36,270 nt of DNA from an uncultured Pelagibacteraceae bacterium (GTDB lineage Bacteria; Pseudomonadota; Alphaproteobacteria; Pelagibacterales; Pelagibacteraceae). The stretch spans positions 1 through 36,270 of the forward strand of contig CACJBQ010000007.1 of NCBI GenBank assembly GCA_902591695.1, in the 5' to 3' direction. The position numbers were made by a program, and so were the translations under genes. The notes below the pieces were generated by a model. It searched no databases, was not told the origin of the DNA, and was given only the letters and a program-made list of their open reading frames with translations. How positions within the stretch are numbered: the first letter of the stretch is position 1; every line of letters starts with the position of its first letter. Below are positions 18,062 to 27,503 of the stretch, piece by piece.

Positions 18062-19287
18062 TTTAATTCTATTTTAATATGCCTTTTTTTTCCAATGGAA
18101 AGTTTAAGATAGTTATTTTTAAATAAATTTTTATTGATTTTGAATTTTTCATCTGAAATAACATCGTCATTTATTTTAACCGCATTACTTTTTATAAGTC
18201 TTCTGATTTCGCTTTTAGAGTTTTCTAATTTAGATAACAAAACAAGGTCTACTATATTTATTTTTTCCTCTATTTTCTTGGAATGAATATTTATTTTTGG
18301 CGAGTTTGCGCCAAGAGAATTTCCTGAAAAAGCTTCTTTTGCCGCTTGTTCAGAATTTTTAGCTGCTTCTTTTCCATGTAACATTTCTGTAGTTTTATTA
18401 GCAAGTAGTATTTTTAATTCATTTATATCTTTATCTTTAATCGTTTCTATTTCATTAATTTCAATTTCAGTAAACATTTTTAAAAATTTAATTACATCTC
18501 TATCATCTACGTTCCTCCAAAACTGCCAATAATCATAAGCTGGTAAGTATTTTTCATCTAACCAAATAGCTCCACTTTCAGTTTTTCCCATTTTAGCACC
18601 AGTTGCTAGTGTAATTAAAGGTGTTGTTAAACCATAGGTTTGATTATTAGAATATCTTTTTATAAGCTCAACACCATTAACAATATTTCCCCATTGATCT
18701 GAACCTCCAATTTGTAATATACAATTTTCTTTCTTATTTAATTCAAGAAAATCATATGCTTGTAAAATCATGTAATTAAACTCCATATAGCTTAGCGACT
18801 GTTCTCTATCTAATCTAAGTTTTACACTATCAAATGTTAGCATTCTATTTATCGTGAAATGTTTTCCTATATCTCTTAAAAACGAAATATAATTTAAATC
18901 TTTAAGCCAAGTATAATTATTTACAAATATTGGTTTTGTATTTTCATCATCATTATCTAAAAATTTTTTTAAAATATTTTTGATATTTTTAATATTTTTT
19001 TCAACCTCTTCTTCACTTAATATTTTTCTAGTTTTGTCTTTTCCAGATGGATCTCCAATTCTTGTAGTTCCTCCACCAAGTAAAACAATTGGTCGATGTC
19101 CATTTTTTTGAAGTAGCCTCAAACACATTATTTGCAATAAGCTACCTACATGCAAGCTTTCAGCCGTACAATCAAAACCTATATAACCTTTTATCTTTTC
19201 TTCATCTAATTGTTTAGACAATTCATCTTCACTTGTGCATTGATAGAAAAAACCTCTATCTTTAAATTCTTTTAAAAATTTATTCAT
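18058..19287 (-). CDS. tyrS: Tyrosyl-tRNA synthetase
   Basis: Class I aminoacyl-tRNA synthetase for tyrosine, 409 aa. The HIGH-like motif is HVGSLLQIM after GYIGFDCTAESL; QIGGSDQWGNIVNG binds tyrosine; the KMSKS loop reads KMGKTESG. A C-terminal S4 RNA-binding domain starts near residue 345 (VDLVLLSKLENSKSEIRRLIK). It begins 45 bases from the divergent anmK, so promoters of both lie in that short gap. Confidence 0.97.
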   Translation of the reverse strand: MNKFLKEFKDRGFFYQCTSEDELSKQLDEEKIKGYIGFDCTAESLHVGSLLQIMCLRLLQKNGHRPIVLLGGGTTRIGDPSGKDKTRKILSEEEVEKNIKNIKNILKKFLDNDDENTKPIFVNNYTWLKDLNYISFLRDIGKHFTINRMLTFDSVKLRLDREQSLSYMEFNYMILQAYDFLELNKKENCILQIGGSDQWGNIVNGVELIKRYSNNQTYGLTTPLITLATGAKMGKTESGAIWLDEKYLPAYDYWQFWRNVDDRDVIKFLKMFTEIEINEIETIKDKDINELKILLANKTTEMLHGKEAAKNSEQAAKEAFSGNSLGANSPKINIHSKKIEEKINIVDLVLLSKLENSKSEIRRLIKSNAVKINDDVISDEKFKINKNLFKNNYLKLSIGKKRHIKIELN

Positions 19288-19332
19288 AAGTTTATAGTTA
19301 CAATATACAAATTTTTTTTAAAAAACATATCA

Positions 19333-20475
19333 ATGAAAAAAAAATTATATACTTCAATTGGACTAATGAGTGGAACATCTATGGATGGTATTGATTTATC
19401 TATAATTAGTTCAGATGGATACGATGAATTTTCAAACATTTTAGATGATTATTATGAGTATGATAAAAATCTTCAGGATCAATTAGTTCGATTAAGAGAT
19501 TTAGTCTTAACAAAAAAAGATCTTTTACAAAATTCAGAAAAATTAAGAGAATTAGAGCGTAATTTAACTCTTTTTCATGCTGATGCAGTTAATCAATCAA
19601 TAAAAAAATATAGAAATCACATTGATTTGATAGGTTTTCATGGTCAAACAATTTTTCATAACCCACATGAAAAAATTACCAATCAATTAGGAGATGGGAA
19701 ATTGTTATCCCAAATAGTTAAAAAAAAAGTCGTATATGATTTTAGACAAGCGGATATTCAAAATAATGGTCAAGGAGCACCTTTAACACCGATTTTTCAT
19801 CATATTTTATCAAAAAAAATTAATCAAAATTTTAATATTAAATTTCCAATAGGTTTCCTAAATATTGGAGGTATTGCAAATGTTACAAAAGTTATTAATG
19901 ACTCACATAATTTTCAAAATAACCTTTCTGCTTTTGATATAGGTCCTGGTAATTGTTTAATTGATGAATGGGTAAGAAATAATTCCAATAAAAAATTTGA
20001 TAAAAATGGTGAACTATCTAAAGTAGGGAATGTTGATCAATTAATTCTAAATCAGGCAATAGATAATTTTAAAATAAATTCTTATTCGCAGTCATTGGAT
20101 ATTAAAAATTTCGATGTATCTTTTGCAAGAGGTTTATCTTTGGAAGATGGTTGTGCTACTGTAACAGATTTCACAGCATATTTGATTGCAGAAGGACTAA
20201 AGCATGCTAGCCAAAAAAATAATATTACATTTTTAGTCTGTGGTGGTGGTAGAAAAAATAGTAATTTAATTAATTGTATAAAAAATTACATATCAAATGA
20301 AAATAATATTACTTTGGAATTTATAGATAATTACAATTTAAACGGTGATTATATTGAATCTCAGGCATTTGCATTTTTAGCTATAAGATCATTTTTAAAT
20401 TTACCAATTTCATTTAAATCAACAACTGGATGCAAAGAATTTACAGTTGGAGGTAAACTTGCAGAAAATTTTTAA
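19333..20475 (+). CDS. anmK: Anhydro-N-acetylmuramic acid kinase
   Basis: Phosphorylates 1,6-anhydroMurNAc to MurNAc-6-phosphate in peptidoglycan recycling, in the cytoplasm. It is 380 aa with the sugar-kinase fold: GLMSGTSMDGIDL at the N-terminus, IGFHGQTIFHNP, FDIGPGNCLIDEW, FLVCGGGRKNSNLI and a C-terminal GDYIESQAFAFLAIR block. A recycling gene is consistent with the peptidoglycan synthase mrcA in the same window, though not in the same operon. Its last 4 bases overlap the restored end of the convergent hydrolase gene. Confidence 0.95.
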   Translation: MKKKLYTSIGLMSGTSMDGIDLSIISSDGYDEFSNILDDYYEYDKNLQDQLVRLRDLVLTKKDLLQNSEKLRELERNLTLFHADAVNQSIKKYRNHIDLIGFHGQTIFHNPHEKITNQLGDGKLLSQIVKKKVVYDFRQADIQNNGQGAPLTPIFHHILSKKINQNFNIKFPIGFLNIGGIANVTKVINDSHNFQNNLSAFDIGPGNCLIDEWVRNNSNKKFDKNGELSKVGNVDQLILNQAIDNFKINSYSQSLDIKNFDVSFARGLSLEDGCATVTDFTAYLIAEGLKHASQKNNITFLVCGGGRKNSNLINCIKNYISNENNITLEFIDNYNLNGDYIESQAFAFLAIRSFLNLPISFKSTTGCKEFTVGGKLAENF

Positions 20476-21129
20476 TATAGTGCTGTTTCTTTTTTTATAT
20501 ATTTATCAAGATGTTTAACTAAAGCATCGCTTGTTTTTGAAAAGAAATGATTTGCATCTAATATTGCATCAAATTCTACTTTAATTCCTTTTTTGAGTAC
20601 TTAATCTTTTATCTAGTTCTATAATATGTTCTGCTGGCACCAACTCATCTTTCTTTCCATAAACAACTAATCCAGAAGTTGGACAAGGGGATAAAAAAGA
20701 AAAGTCATAAACATTTGGTTGCGGTGATATTGCTACAAATCTGTTTATTTCTGGTCTTCTCATTAATAATTGCATTGCAATCAAAGATCCAAATGAAAAT
20801 CCAGATACCCAACATTGGGAATTATCAAAATTTTCTCTTTCCAACCAATCTAAAGCAGCTGCTGCATCAGCAAGCTCGCCTTGACCATTATCAAATTCCC
20901 CATCACTTTTACCAACACCCCTGAAATTTACTCTGCAAACAGAAAAATCGTTATCCATAAATGTATGAAAAGTATCTACTACCACTTTATTATTCATCGT
21001 TCCTCCATATTGAGGATGGGGCTGTAATACCAAAGCAATTGGAGAAGTATTTTTTTTACTTTTATAATATTTAGCTTCAAGTCTTCCTGCAGGACCAGGT
21101 ATAAATATTTCTAAAATTTTGTTATCCAT
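20472..21129 (-). pseudogene. Alpha/beta hydrolase interrupted by a frameshift near its end
   Basis: A hydrolase of about 218 aa in two frames. The first 182 codons (21129 down to 20581) carry ALVLQPHPQYGGTMNN, VNFRGVGKSDGEFDNGQGE, the nucleophile elbow GFSFGS and the acid YGKKDELVP. They then run to an early stop after STQKRN. Dropping one base from the A6 tract (T6 at 20589-20594 on the plus strand) restores GIKVEFDAILDANHFFSK and an end at 20472. The catalytic His of the DANHFF block lies only in the second frame, so the truncated product should lack activity. It resembles small serine hydrolases of the COG2945 type; substrate unknown. It may be a true pseudogene, a sequencing error, or a gene rescued by slippage. 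Divergent from iscR. Confidence 0.85.
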
Positions 21130-21211
21130 AAGCGATATTGATTATTATTCTCAAAAAAAATGTACGTTTATCATAAGTCAGCGACAATATGTTAGTTTTT
21201 TTTTACACTCT

Positions 21212-21236
21212 AAACTTGACCATTTTAGTCAGGTAT
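21212..21236 (+). promoter_or_regulatory. IscR type 1-like operator over the iscR promoter
   Basis: A partly palindromic 25-base element contains TTGAC, an A/T centre and TTAGTCAGGTAT. It fits 23 of 25 positions of the E. coli type 1 IscR consensus as I recall it. It covers the -35 box, so [2Fe-2S]-IscR would repress the operon. Confidence 0.7.
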
Positions 21237-21243
21237 GTATAAA
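21216..21243 (+). promoter_or_regulatory. Sigma-70-like promoter of the iscR-suf operon
   Basis: TTGACC (-35, 21216-21221) and TATAAA (-10, 21238-21243) are 16 bases apart, 22 bases before the iscR ATG. They overlap the IscR-like operator. Confidence 0.65.
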
Positions 21244-21265
21244 ACCCACAATTTAAGGGTAAAAT

Positions 21266-21691
21266 ATGAAACTTACATCAAAAGGAAGATACGCTGTAAT
21301 GGCGTTAGTGGATTTAGCTAGGTTTGATAACATCAATCCAGTATCACTAAGAGACATTTCATTGAGACAAGGTATTTCTTTAGATTATTTAGAACAAATT
21401 TTTTCTAAATTAAAAAAAAACGAAATTGTGAAAAGCATTAGAGGAACTCAAGGAGGATATATTCTCAATAAAAACCCGAACGATATTAAATTAACAAACA
21501 TCTTTCATGCAGTTGATGAAAAAATAAAAACTGTTCAATGTAAAAAAGAATCTAAAAGAGGATGCAACGGCAAAGCCACAAAGTGCATTACTCATAATTT
21601 ATGGGACGAATTAGAGATACATATAAATACATTCTTTGAAAATAAAAGCCTGAAAGATTTATTAAACAACAACAAAGAAACAAGAGTTTAG
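21266..21691 (+). CDS. iscR: IscR, Rrf2-family iron-sulfur regulator
   Basis: A 141-aa transcription factor. The N-terminal winged helix ([41 protein letters not shown]) is typical of Rrf2 proteins. Candidate [2Fe-2S] ligands are Cys92, Cys100, Cys107 and His110; the spacing is wider between the cysteines than in E. coli IscR (92, 98, 104, His107). It is the first gene of the suf operon and has an IscR-like site on its own promoter, so it should sense cluster status and regulate all downstream suf genes. Confidence 0.94.
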   Translation: MKLTSKGRYAVMALVDLARFDNINPVSLRDISLRQGISLDYLEQIFSKLKKNEIVKSIRGTQGGYILNKNPNDIKLTNIFHAVDEKIKTVQCKKESKRGCNGKATKCITHNLWDELEIHINTFFENKSLKDLLNNNKETRV

Positions 21692-21692
21692 A

Positions 21693-23135
21693 ATGGATAA
21701 CAGACAAAAAGAAATAAATAATTTAAAAGACTACAAATATGGTTTTTCTACTGATATAGAAAATATTCAAGCCCCAAAAGGTTTGAATGAAGATGTTATT
21801 AAGTTTATTTCAAATATAAAAAAAGAACCTGAATGGATGCTTGAATTCAGACTAAAAGCTTTTGAAAGATTTAAGGTATTAAAAGAACCTGATTGGCAGA
21901 AACCTAAATTTCCAAAAATAGATTATCAAGATTTATATTATTACTCAGCTCCTAAAAGCATGAAGGATAAACCAAAAAGCTTAGATGAACTGGATCCAAA
22001 ACTTTTAGAAACTTATAAAAAACTTGGAATTCCTTTACAAGAGCAAGCAAGATTAAATGGAATAGCTGTTGATGCTGTATTTGATTCAGTTTCTGTAGCT
22101 ACTACATTTAAAGATGAATTAACAAAACAAGGAATTATATTTTGTCCTATATCAGAGGCAATTCAAAGTTACCCTGAATTAGTCAAAAAATATTTAGGCT
22201 CTGTAATACCAACTAGTGATCATTTTTTTGCAACATTAAATTCAGCAGTTTTTACAGATGGTTCTTTTGTATACATTCCAGAGGGTGTTAGATGTCCAAT
22301 GGAACTATCAACTTATTTTAGAATTAATGCATCAAATACAGGTCAATTTGAGAGAACTTTAATTATCGCAGACAAAGGAAGTTATGTTAGTTACTTAGAA
22401 GGATGTACAGCTCCAATGAGAGATGAAAATCAATTACATGCTGCTAATGTAGAACTAATTGCACTTGATGATGCGGAAATAAAATATTCAACTGTTCAAA
22501 ATTGGTATCCAGGTGATCAAGATGGCAAAGGCGGAATTTATAATTTTGTAACAAAAAGAGGTTTGTGCAAGGGAAAAAATTCAAAAATTTCATGGACACA
22601 AGTTGAAACCGGTTCTGCAATTACTTGGAAGTATCCTAGTTGTATTCTTAAAGGAGATAACTCTGTTGGTGAGTTCTATTCAATAGCTATTACTAACAAT
22701 CATCAAAAAGCAGATACAGGTACCAAAATGATCCATCTAGGTAAAAATACTAAAAGTAAAATAATTTCTAAAGGAATATCAGCTGGTAGTTCAGATATGA
22801 CATATAGAGGTTTAGTTGATATTTCATCAAAAGCTAAAAATTCAACTAATTATACTCAGTGCGACTCTTTATTAATGGGTAACAAATGTGGAGCTCACAC
22901 TGTTCCTTATATAAAAAATAAAAATTCTGAGTCCAATATTGCTCATGAGGCAACCACATCCAAGATTAGTGAAGAGCAGCTACATTATTGTCAACAAAGA
23001 GGATTAAATCCTGAGGAAGCTGTTGGCTTGATCGTTAACGGTTTTTGTAAGGAAGTGTTGCAGCAATTACCTATGGAATTTGCTGTAGAAGCTCAAAAAC
23101 TTGTAGGTATCAGTCTGGAAGGAAGTGTGGGTTAA
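21693..23135 (+). CDS. sufB: SufB, Fe-S cluster scaffold subunit
   Basis: Core of the SufBC2D scaffold on which [Fe-S] clusters are built. It is 480 aa, normal for SufB. Conserved stretches include [64 protein letters not shown] and a C-terminal [19 protein letters not shown]. The start is the ATG 1 base after the iscR stop. Followed by sufC with a 1-base gap. Confidence 0.98.
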   Translation: MDNRQKEINNLKDYKYGFSTDIENIQAPKGLNEDVIKFISNIKKEPEWMLEFRLKAFERFKVLKEPDWQKPKFPKIDYQDLYYYSAPKSMKDKPKSLDELDPKLLETYKKLGIPLQEQARLNGIAVDAVFDSVSVATTFKDELTKQGIIFCPISEAIQSYPELVKKYLGSVIPTSDHFFATLNSAVFTDGSFVYIPEGVRCPMELSTYFRINASNTGQFERTLIIADKGSYVSYLEGCTAPMRDENQLHAANVELIALDDAEIKYSTVQNWYPGDQDGKGGIYNFVTKRGLCKGKNSKISWTQVETGSAITWKYPSCILKGDNSVGEFYSIAITNNHQKADTGTKMIHLGKNTKSKIISKGISAGSSDMTYRGLVDISSKAKNSTNYTQCDSLLMGNKCGAHTVPYIKNKNSESNIAHEATTSKISEEQLHYCQQRGLNPEEAVGLIVNGFCKEVLQQLPMEFAVEAQKLVGISLEGSVG

Positions 23136-23136
23136 T

Positions 23137-23871
23137 ATGCTTAAAATAAATAATTTAAATGCAACAATAGATAATAAGTCAATTTTAAACGGGCTATCAT
23201 TAGATATAAATCCCGGAGAGGTTCATGCAATTATGGGTCCTAATGGATCTGGAAAAAGTACATTATCAAATATTCTATCTGGAAAAAAAGGTTATGAAGT
23301 TTCTGGTGAAGTTCTCTTTGAAGAAAAAGATTTATTTGAACTTGAAACAGAGGAAAGAGCACACAAGGGTATATTTTTAGCTTTCCAATATCCTTTAGAA
23401 ATTCCAGGTGTAAATACAAATATATTTTTAAAAACTTCTTTAAATGCTGTAAGAAAAGCGAGAGGCGAGAAAGAGCTTGATGCTATTGAGTTTCTAAAAT
23501 TGGTAAAAGAAAAGTCTAAAGAATTAAAATTTGATGAGGAAAAATTAAACAGACAATTAAATGTTGGTTTTTCTGGAGGTGAAAAAAAGAAAAATGAAAT
23601 TTTACAGATGTCGTTGCTAGCTCCAAAACTTTCAATTTTAGATGAAACAGATTCTGGTTTAGATATTGATGCTTTAAAGGTTGTTGCAGATGGAGTTAAC
23701 ACATTAAGAGATAAAAATAATTCATTTTTAATTATTACACACTACCAAAGATTACTTGATTATATAAAACCTGACTTTGTTCATGTTTTGATGAATGGAA
23801 AAATTGTAAAATCTGGTGGTCCAGATTTAGCTTTAGAATTAGAGAAAAAAGGATACGAAAATTTTAATTAA
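23137..23871 (+). CDS. sufC: SufC, ABC-type ATPase of the SUF scaffold
   Basis: The ATPase that drives conformational change of SufBC2D. It is 244 aa from the ATG at 23137. Walker A is GPNGSGKST, the signature is GFSGGEKKKNE, Walker B is LSILDETDSGLD, and the switch His is in ITHYQR. An in-frame GTG at 23125 inside sufB would add 4 residues, but the ATG after the sufB stop gives the normal N-terminus MLKINNLNA. Confidence 0.98.
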   Translation: MLKINNLNATIDNKSILNGLSLDINPGEVHAIMGPNGSGKSTLSNILSGKKGYEVSGEVLFEEKDLFELETEERAHKGIFLAFQYPLEIPGVNTNIFLKTSLNAVRKARGEKELDAIEFLKLVKEKSKELKFDEEKLNRQLNVGFSGGEKKKNEILQMSLLAPKLSILDETDSGLDIDALKVVADGVNTLRDKNNSFLIITHYQRLLDYIKPDFVHVLMNGKIVKSGGPDLALELEKKGYENFN

Positions 23872-25119
23872 ATGAAAGAACAATTACAAAAAGATTTTTA
23901 TAATAGTATAAAAAATTTAAGTTTATCTCAAAAAGATATTGAGATAAAAAAATTTTGTTTAGATAATTTTATAGACAAAGGTTTTCCAAATAAAAAAGAA
24001 GAAGATTGGAAATTTTCAGATCTTAATCAAATAATAAAAAATAATATTGGAGAACTTAGTTTTCATAATGATCAAGCTTCTACCAATAAAGTTGATACCT
24101 CTGTATTTGTAGATGGATTAGAGCACAATAAAATAGTTTTTATAAATGGTAGAATTGAAAAAATTGATTTTGAATACGAAAAAAAAGATCAAATAGAAAT
24201 AATTGATCAATCAGAAACTATAAATGAATTTGAAAATAGCAATTCATTATCTGACTTAAATAATGCTTTTACTAATAAATGTTTTAAAATATTGGTAAAA
24301 AAAGGTTATCAGTTAGCAAAACCTCTTATTATCTATCATACAACAAATTCAAAAATTTGGTCTAAAAACATTAATTTACGACTTAATTTTGAACTAGATA
24401 AAGATAGTTCGTTAAGATTAATTGATTTGTTTAATGATACGTCTGAAAAGAATTTTTTAAATATATTTTATAACTTTGAATTAAAGGAAAATGCTGTTTT
24501 AAAAAACTATAAAGTAGATAAATTTGAGAATAAAAATATTAAGTATTCTTTTAATAATATTGATCAAGACAAGAACAGTATTTCTGAAACATTTATTTTA
24601 TCTTCTGGATCAAATTTTTCTAAAAATGAGATAAACTGTAATTTAAACGGAGTTTATGCGTCAGCTTTTGTTAATGGTGTTTTTTCATTGAATAATGATA
24701 AGCATCACGAAATTAGATCAATAATAAATCACTTAACTGAAAATACAAAAAGTTATCAATTAATCAAAAGTGTTTTAGAACAAAGCTCTAAAGCAGTGTA
24801 TCAAGGCAAAATATTTGTAAATTCAGATGCTCAGAAAACCGATGGATACCAATTGAGCAAAGCAATATTGTTAAATAAAGAATCGGAGTTTAATGCCAAG
24901 CCAGAACTAGAAATTTATGCTGATGACGTTAAGTGTTCGCATGGTTCAGCATCAGGCAGTTTAAATGAAGACTCTATATTTTATTTAATGTCTAGAGGTT
25001 TAAGTTATCAGCAGTCAAGGGAGCTATTGATTAATGGTTTTCTGCTTGACGTTGTGGAAAAAATTACTGACTCAGAAATAAAAAACTTAATAAAAAATAT
25101 GCTTGGAATTAAAGAATGA
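23872..25119 (+). CDS. sufD: SufD, Fe-S cluster scaffold subunit
   Basis: Paralogue of SufB and partner in SufBC2D, needed for iron acquisition by the scaffold. It is 415 aa. The N-terminal part is divergent (GFPNKKEEDWKFSDL is the usual recognition block) and the C-terminal part is well conserved: KAVYQGKIFVNSDAQKTDGY, ADDVKCSHGSASGSL with the conserved Cys-His, and YLMSRGLSYQQSRELLINGF. It abuts sufC without a gap and overlaps sufS by 4 bases (ATGA). Confidence 0.95.
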   Translation: MKEQLQKDFYNSIKNLSLSQKDIEIKKFCLDNFIDKGFPNKKEEDWKFSDLNQIIKNNIGELSFHNDQASTNKVDTSVFVDGLEHNKIVFINGRIEKIDFEYEKKDQIEIIDQSETINEFENSNSLSDLNNAFTNKCFKILVKKGYQLAKPLIIYHTTNSKIWSKNINLRLNFELDKDSSLRLIDLFNDTSEKNFLNIFYNFELKENAVLKNYKVDKFENKNIKYSFNNIDQDKNSISETFILSSGSNFSKNEINCNLNGVYASAFVNGVFSLNNDKHHEIRSIINHLTENTKSYQLIKSVLEQSSKAVYQGKIFVNSDAQKTDGYQLSKAILLNKESEFNAKPELEIYADDVKCSHGSASGSLNEDSIFYLMSRGLSYQQSRELLINGFLLDVVEKITDSEIKNLIKNMLGIKE

Positions 25120-26333
25120 ATATTGATCGGATAAAAAAAGAATTTCCAATTTTTGATGAAAAAATTCAAAATAATGATCTAGTTTATTTAGATAGTGCAA
25201 ATTCATCACAAAAACCAAAAATAGTTGTGGATAGAATTAATGAATTTTATACCAAACAATTTTCTAACGTTGGAAGAAGTGTTCATTATCTTGCTGTAGC
25301 AGCAACAAATTTATACGAAAACACAAGATCATCAGTTCAAAAATATATCAACGCTAAAGACAAAAATGAAATTGTTTTTACAAAAGGTGCTACAGAAGCA
25401 TTAAATCTAGTTGCTAATACATTAGGCCAAAGTTACCTACAGGAAGGTGATGAAGTATTAATTACGGAACTTGAGCATCATTCAAATTATGTGCCATGGC
25501 ATTTCTTAAGAAAATCAAAAAATATAAAAATTAATTTTGCTGAAATAAATGAAGAAGGCGAAATTACACTTGAAGAAATAGAAAAGAAAATAACTCCAAA
25601 AACAAAATTAATTTCTATTACTCATCTGTCGAATGTAACAGGTGCAATTTTACCTGTAAAAGAAATTACCCAGCTTGCACATTCAAAAGGAATAATTGTT
25701 GTAGTTGATGGATGTCAGGGAGCGCCACATTTAAAATTAGATATGCAAGATTTAGATTGCGATTTCTATGCAATTTCATGTCACAAAATGTATGGACCTA
25801 CAGGTTTGGGAGTTCTATACGGGAAAAAAAAATGGTTAGAGGAATTACCTCCATACCAAGGTGGTGGAGGAATGATAAATGAAGTTAAAAAAGATAGGAT
25901 TTCATATGGTGAACTACCTAATAAATACGAGGCTGGTACTATGGCTACAGCACAAGTAATTGCTTTTGACCAATCGATAAAATTTTTAGAAGGCATTGGT
26001 ATCGAAAATGTTATGAAACATGAAGCTGATTTAGTTGAATACGGGCAAGAACTGTTACAAAAAAATAACTCAGTTAAACTTATCGGAAATCCAAAAAATA
26101 AAGGAGGGGTTTTATCATTCACTATAGAAGGAGTTCACCCTCATGATATAGCAACTATTTTGGATGAAGACGGTGTTGCAATAAGAGCAGGACATCATTG
26201 TTGTCAAATTCTACATGACAAATTAAATATCCCAGCAAGTGCCAGAGCATCTGTTGGCATTTATAATACAAAAGAAGATTTAGATCAGCTAAACCATTCA
26301 ATAAACAACTGTAAAAAAATATTTAATTTATAA
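25116..26333 (+). CDS. sufS: SufS, cysteine desulfurase
   Basis: PLP enzyme that takes sulfur from cysteine as a persulfide and hands it to SufU. It is 405 aa, a group II desulfurase. The PLP lysine is Lys224 in SCHKMYGPTG; the catalytic cysteine is Cys362 in GHHCCQ, where a second Cys follows in place of the usual Ala. ELEHHSNYVPW and THLSNVTGA are further cofactor-binding blocks. It overlaps sufD by 4 bases and sufU by 1. Confidence 0.97.
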   Translation: MNIDRIKKEFPIFDEKIQNNDLVYLDSANSSQKPKIVVDRINEFYTKQFSNVGRSVHYLAVAATNLYENTRSSVQKYINAKDKNEIVFTKGATEALNLVANTLGQSYLQEGDEVLITELEHHSNYVPWHFLRKSKNIKINFAEINEEGEITLEEIEKKITPKTKLISITHLSNVTGAILPVKEITQLAHSKGIIVVVDGCQGAPHLKLDMQDLDCDFYAISCHKMYGPTGLGVLYGKKKWLEELPPYQGGGGMINEVKKDRISYGELPNKYEAGTMATAQVIAFDQSIKFLEGIGIENVMKHEADLVEYGQELLQKNNSVKLIGNPKNKGGVLSFTIEGVHPHDIATILDEDGVAIRAGHHCCQILHDKLNIPASARASVGIYNTKEDLDQLNHSINNCKKIFNL

Positions 26334-26797
26334 TGAATTTAAAAGAGTTATATCAAGAAATTATATTAGAACATGGCAAGAATCCTAGAAATCTAAGAAA
26401 GACAGAAGGTTTTAATAAAGACGCTAAAGGTAACAATCCTCTTTGTGGTGATAATGTTCATGTTTACTTAAAACTAAATGGACAAAAAATTGTGGAAGAT
26501 GCATCTTTCGAAGGGAGTGGTTGTGCGATTTCAATGGCTTCAGCCTCTATAATGACAGATTTGATTAAAGGAAAAAATGAACATGAGGCTAAAGAAATAG
26601 TTGAGGATTTTTTAGGTATGATTAAAGAAAATCCTGAATTAAAATCTAAGTATTTGAGTGAAGATGAAAAAACTAAACTAATGTGTTTATCTGGTGTTAA
26701 GCAATATCCAATGAGAGTTAAATGTGCAACTTTATCTTGGCATACAATGGTTTCGGCTTTTGATGAAAAAACAGAGGAAGTAAAAACTGAGAATTAA
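26333..26797 (+). CDS. sufU: SufU, sulfur acceptor for SufS
   Basis: A 154-aa NifU/IscU-related protein that receives sulfur from SufS through a zinc-bound cysteine. The three cysteines are in NPLCGDN, GSGCAISMASAS and VKCATLSWHT. About 20 extra residues between the second and third (DFLGMIKENPELKSKYLS) mark it as SufU rather than IscU. No sufE is seen in the operon, which fits SufU taking that role. Start overlaps the sufS stop (TAATG). Confidence 0.94.
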   Translation: MNLKELYQEIILEHGKNPRNLRKTEGFNKDAKGNNPLCGDNVHVYLKLNGQKIVEDASFEGSGCAISMASASIMTDLIKGKNEHEAKEIVEDFLGMIKENPELKSKYLSEDEKTKLMCLSGVKQYPMRVKCATLSWHTMVSAFDEKTEEVKTEN

Positions 26798-26800
26798 ATT

Positions 26801-27103
26801 ATGACAAAAAAAGATGAAATAATTGAGGAAATAAGAAAAATTTATGACCCTGAGTTACCTGTAAATATCTACGAATTAGGTTTGATTTATGATATTAAAG
26901 TAAAAGATGAAAAGTTTGCTATTATCAAAATGACACTGACAACTCCAAACTGTCCAGTTGCAGAAAGTTTACCAAAAGAAGTTAAAGAGGGTGCAATGCA
27001 AGTTGAAGGTATCGAGGATGTTGATCTTGAGTTAGTTTGGGATCCGCCATGGAATAAAGATATGATGTCAGAAGCAGCAAAATTGGAATTGAATTTGCAA
27101 TGA
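26801..27103 (+). CDS. sufT: SufT, MIP18/DUF59 family maturation factor
   Basis: A 100-aa protein of the DUF59 group, thought to help Fe-S cluster maturation or delivery. The pattern YDPELPVNIYELGLIYDI, then TLTTPNCPVAE with the conserved Cys, and VWDPPWNKDMMSEAAK are diagnostic. It follows sufU after 3 bases and overlaps sufA by 4. Confidence 0.94.
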   Translation: MTKKDEIIEEIRKIYDPELPVNIYELGLIYDIKVKDEKFAIIKMTLTTPNCPVAESLPKEVKEGAMQVEGIEDVDLELVWDPPWNKDMMSEAAKLELNLQ

Positions 27104-27435
27104 ACCCTATAATTAAATTAAGTGATAACGCAGCATTAAGAATAAAAGAAATAATGGCCAATGCTGAAAAAGATTCTATTGGTGTAAGAGTATCAGTTAA
27201 ATCAGGTGGTTGTGCAGGGATGTCTTATGTAATGGAGTATACAAAAGAGTTAAATCCTAACGATGAAGTTATTGAGGATAAGGGTGTGAAAGTATTCGTT
27301 GATTCAGCTGCTATTATGTATCTGCTTGGCACTGAAATGGATTACAAAAAGGAGGAATTGTCCTCGTCTTTTGTGTTCAATAATCCTAATGAAACTGAGC
27401 GTTGTGGCTGTGGAGAGTCATTCAAAATATCTTAA
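27100..27435 (+). CDS. sufA: A-type Fe-S carrier (SufA/IscA family)
   Basis: A 111-aa HesB/IscA-type protein that carries clusters from the scaffold to targets. The three ligand cysteines are in SGGCAGMSY and RCGCGESF. It ends the suf operon; a new promoter-like sequence starts about 30 bases after its stop. SufA, IscA and ErpA cannot be told apart from sequence alone; the operon context favours SufA. Confidence 0.93.
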   Translation: MNPIIKLSDNAALRIKEIMANAEKDSIGVRVSVKSGGCAGMSYVMEYTKELNPNDEVIEDKGVKVFVDSAAIMYLLGTEMDYKKEELSSSFVFNNPNETERCGCGESFKIS

Positions 27436-27466
27436 GTTGTATTATCCCATTTATAGCATATCTGTA

Positions 27467-27495
27467 TTGCATCATATGCATATCTAGTATATAGA
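27467..27495 (+). promoter_or_regulatory. Sigma-70-like promoter of the 56-codon gene
   Basis: TTGCAT (27467-27472) and TATAGA (27490-27495) are 17 bases apart. The -10 ends 6 bases before the ATG at 27502, so a transcript starting at the usual distance would have no leader. Confidence 0.5.
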
Positions 27496-27503
27496 TTCTA
27501 TAT
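27489..27503. repeat. 15-base palindrome over -10 box and start codon
   Basis: ATATAGATTCTATAT is a perfect palindrome around a central T. It covers the -10 box and the first two bases of the ATG, a possible operator, although A/T-rich palindromes also arise by chance. Confidence 0.4.

Noticed and set aside
20679..20924. 81-aa plus-strand frame
   Set aside because: Antisense to the conserved core of the alpha/beta hydrolase.
23125..23136. GTG start for sufC
   Set aside because: Lies in sufB; the ATG at 23137 gives the family N-terminus.
23292..23702. 136-aa minus-strand frame
   Set aside because: Antisense to sufC; Ser/Phe-rich composition is what a reverse reading of such genes gives.
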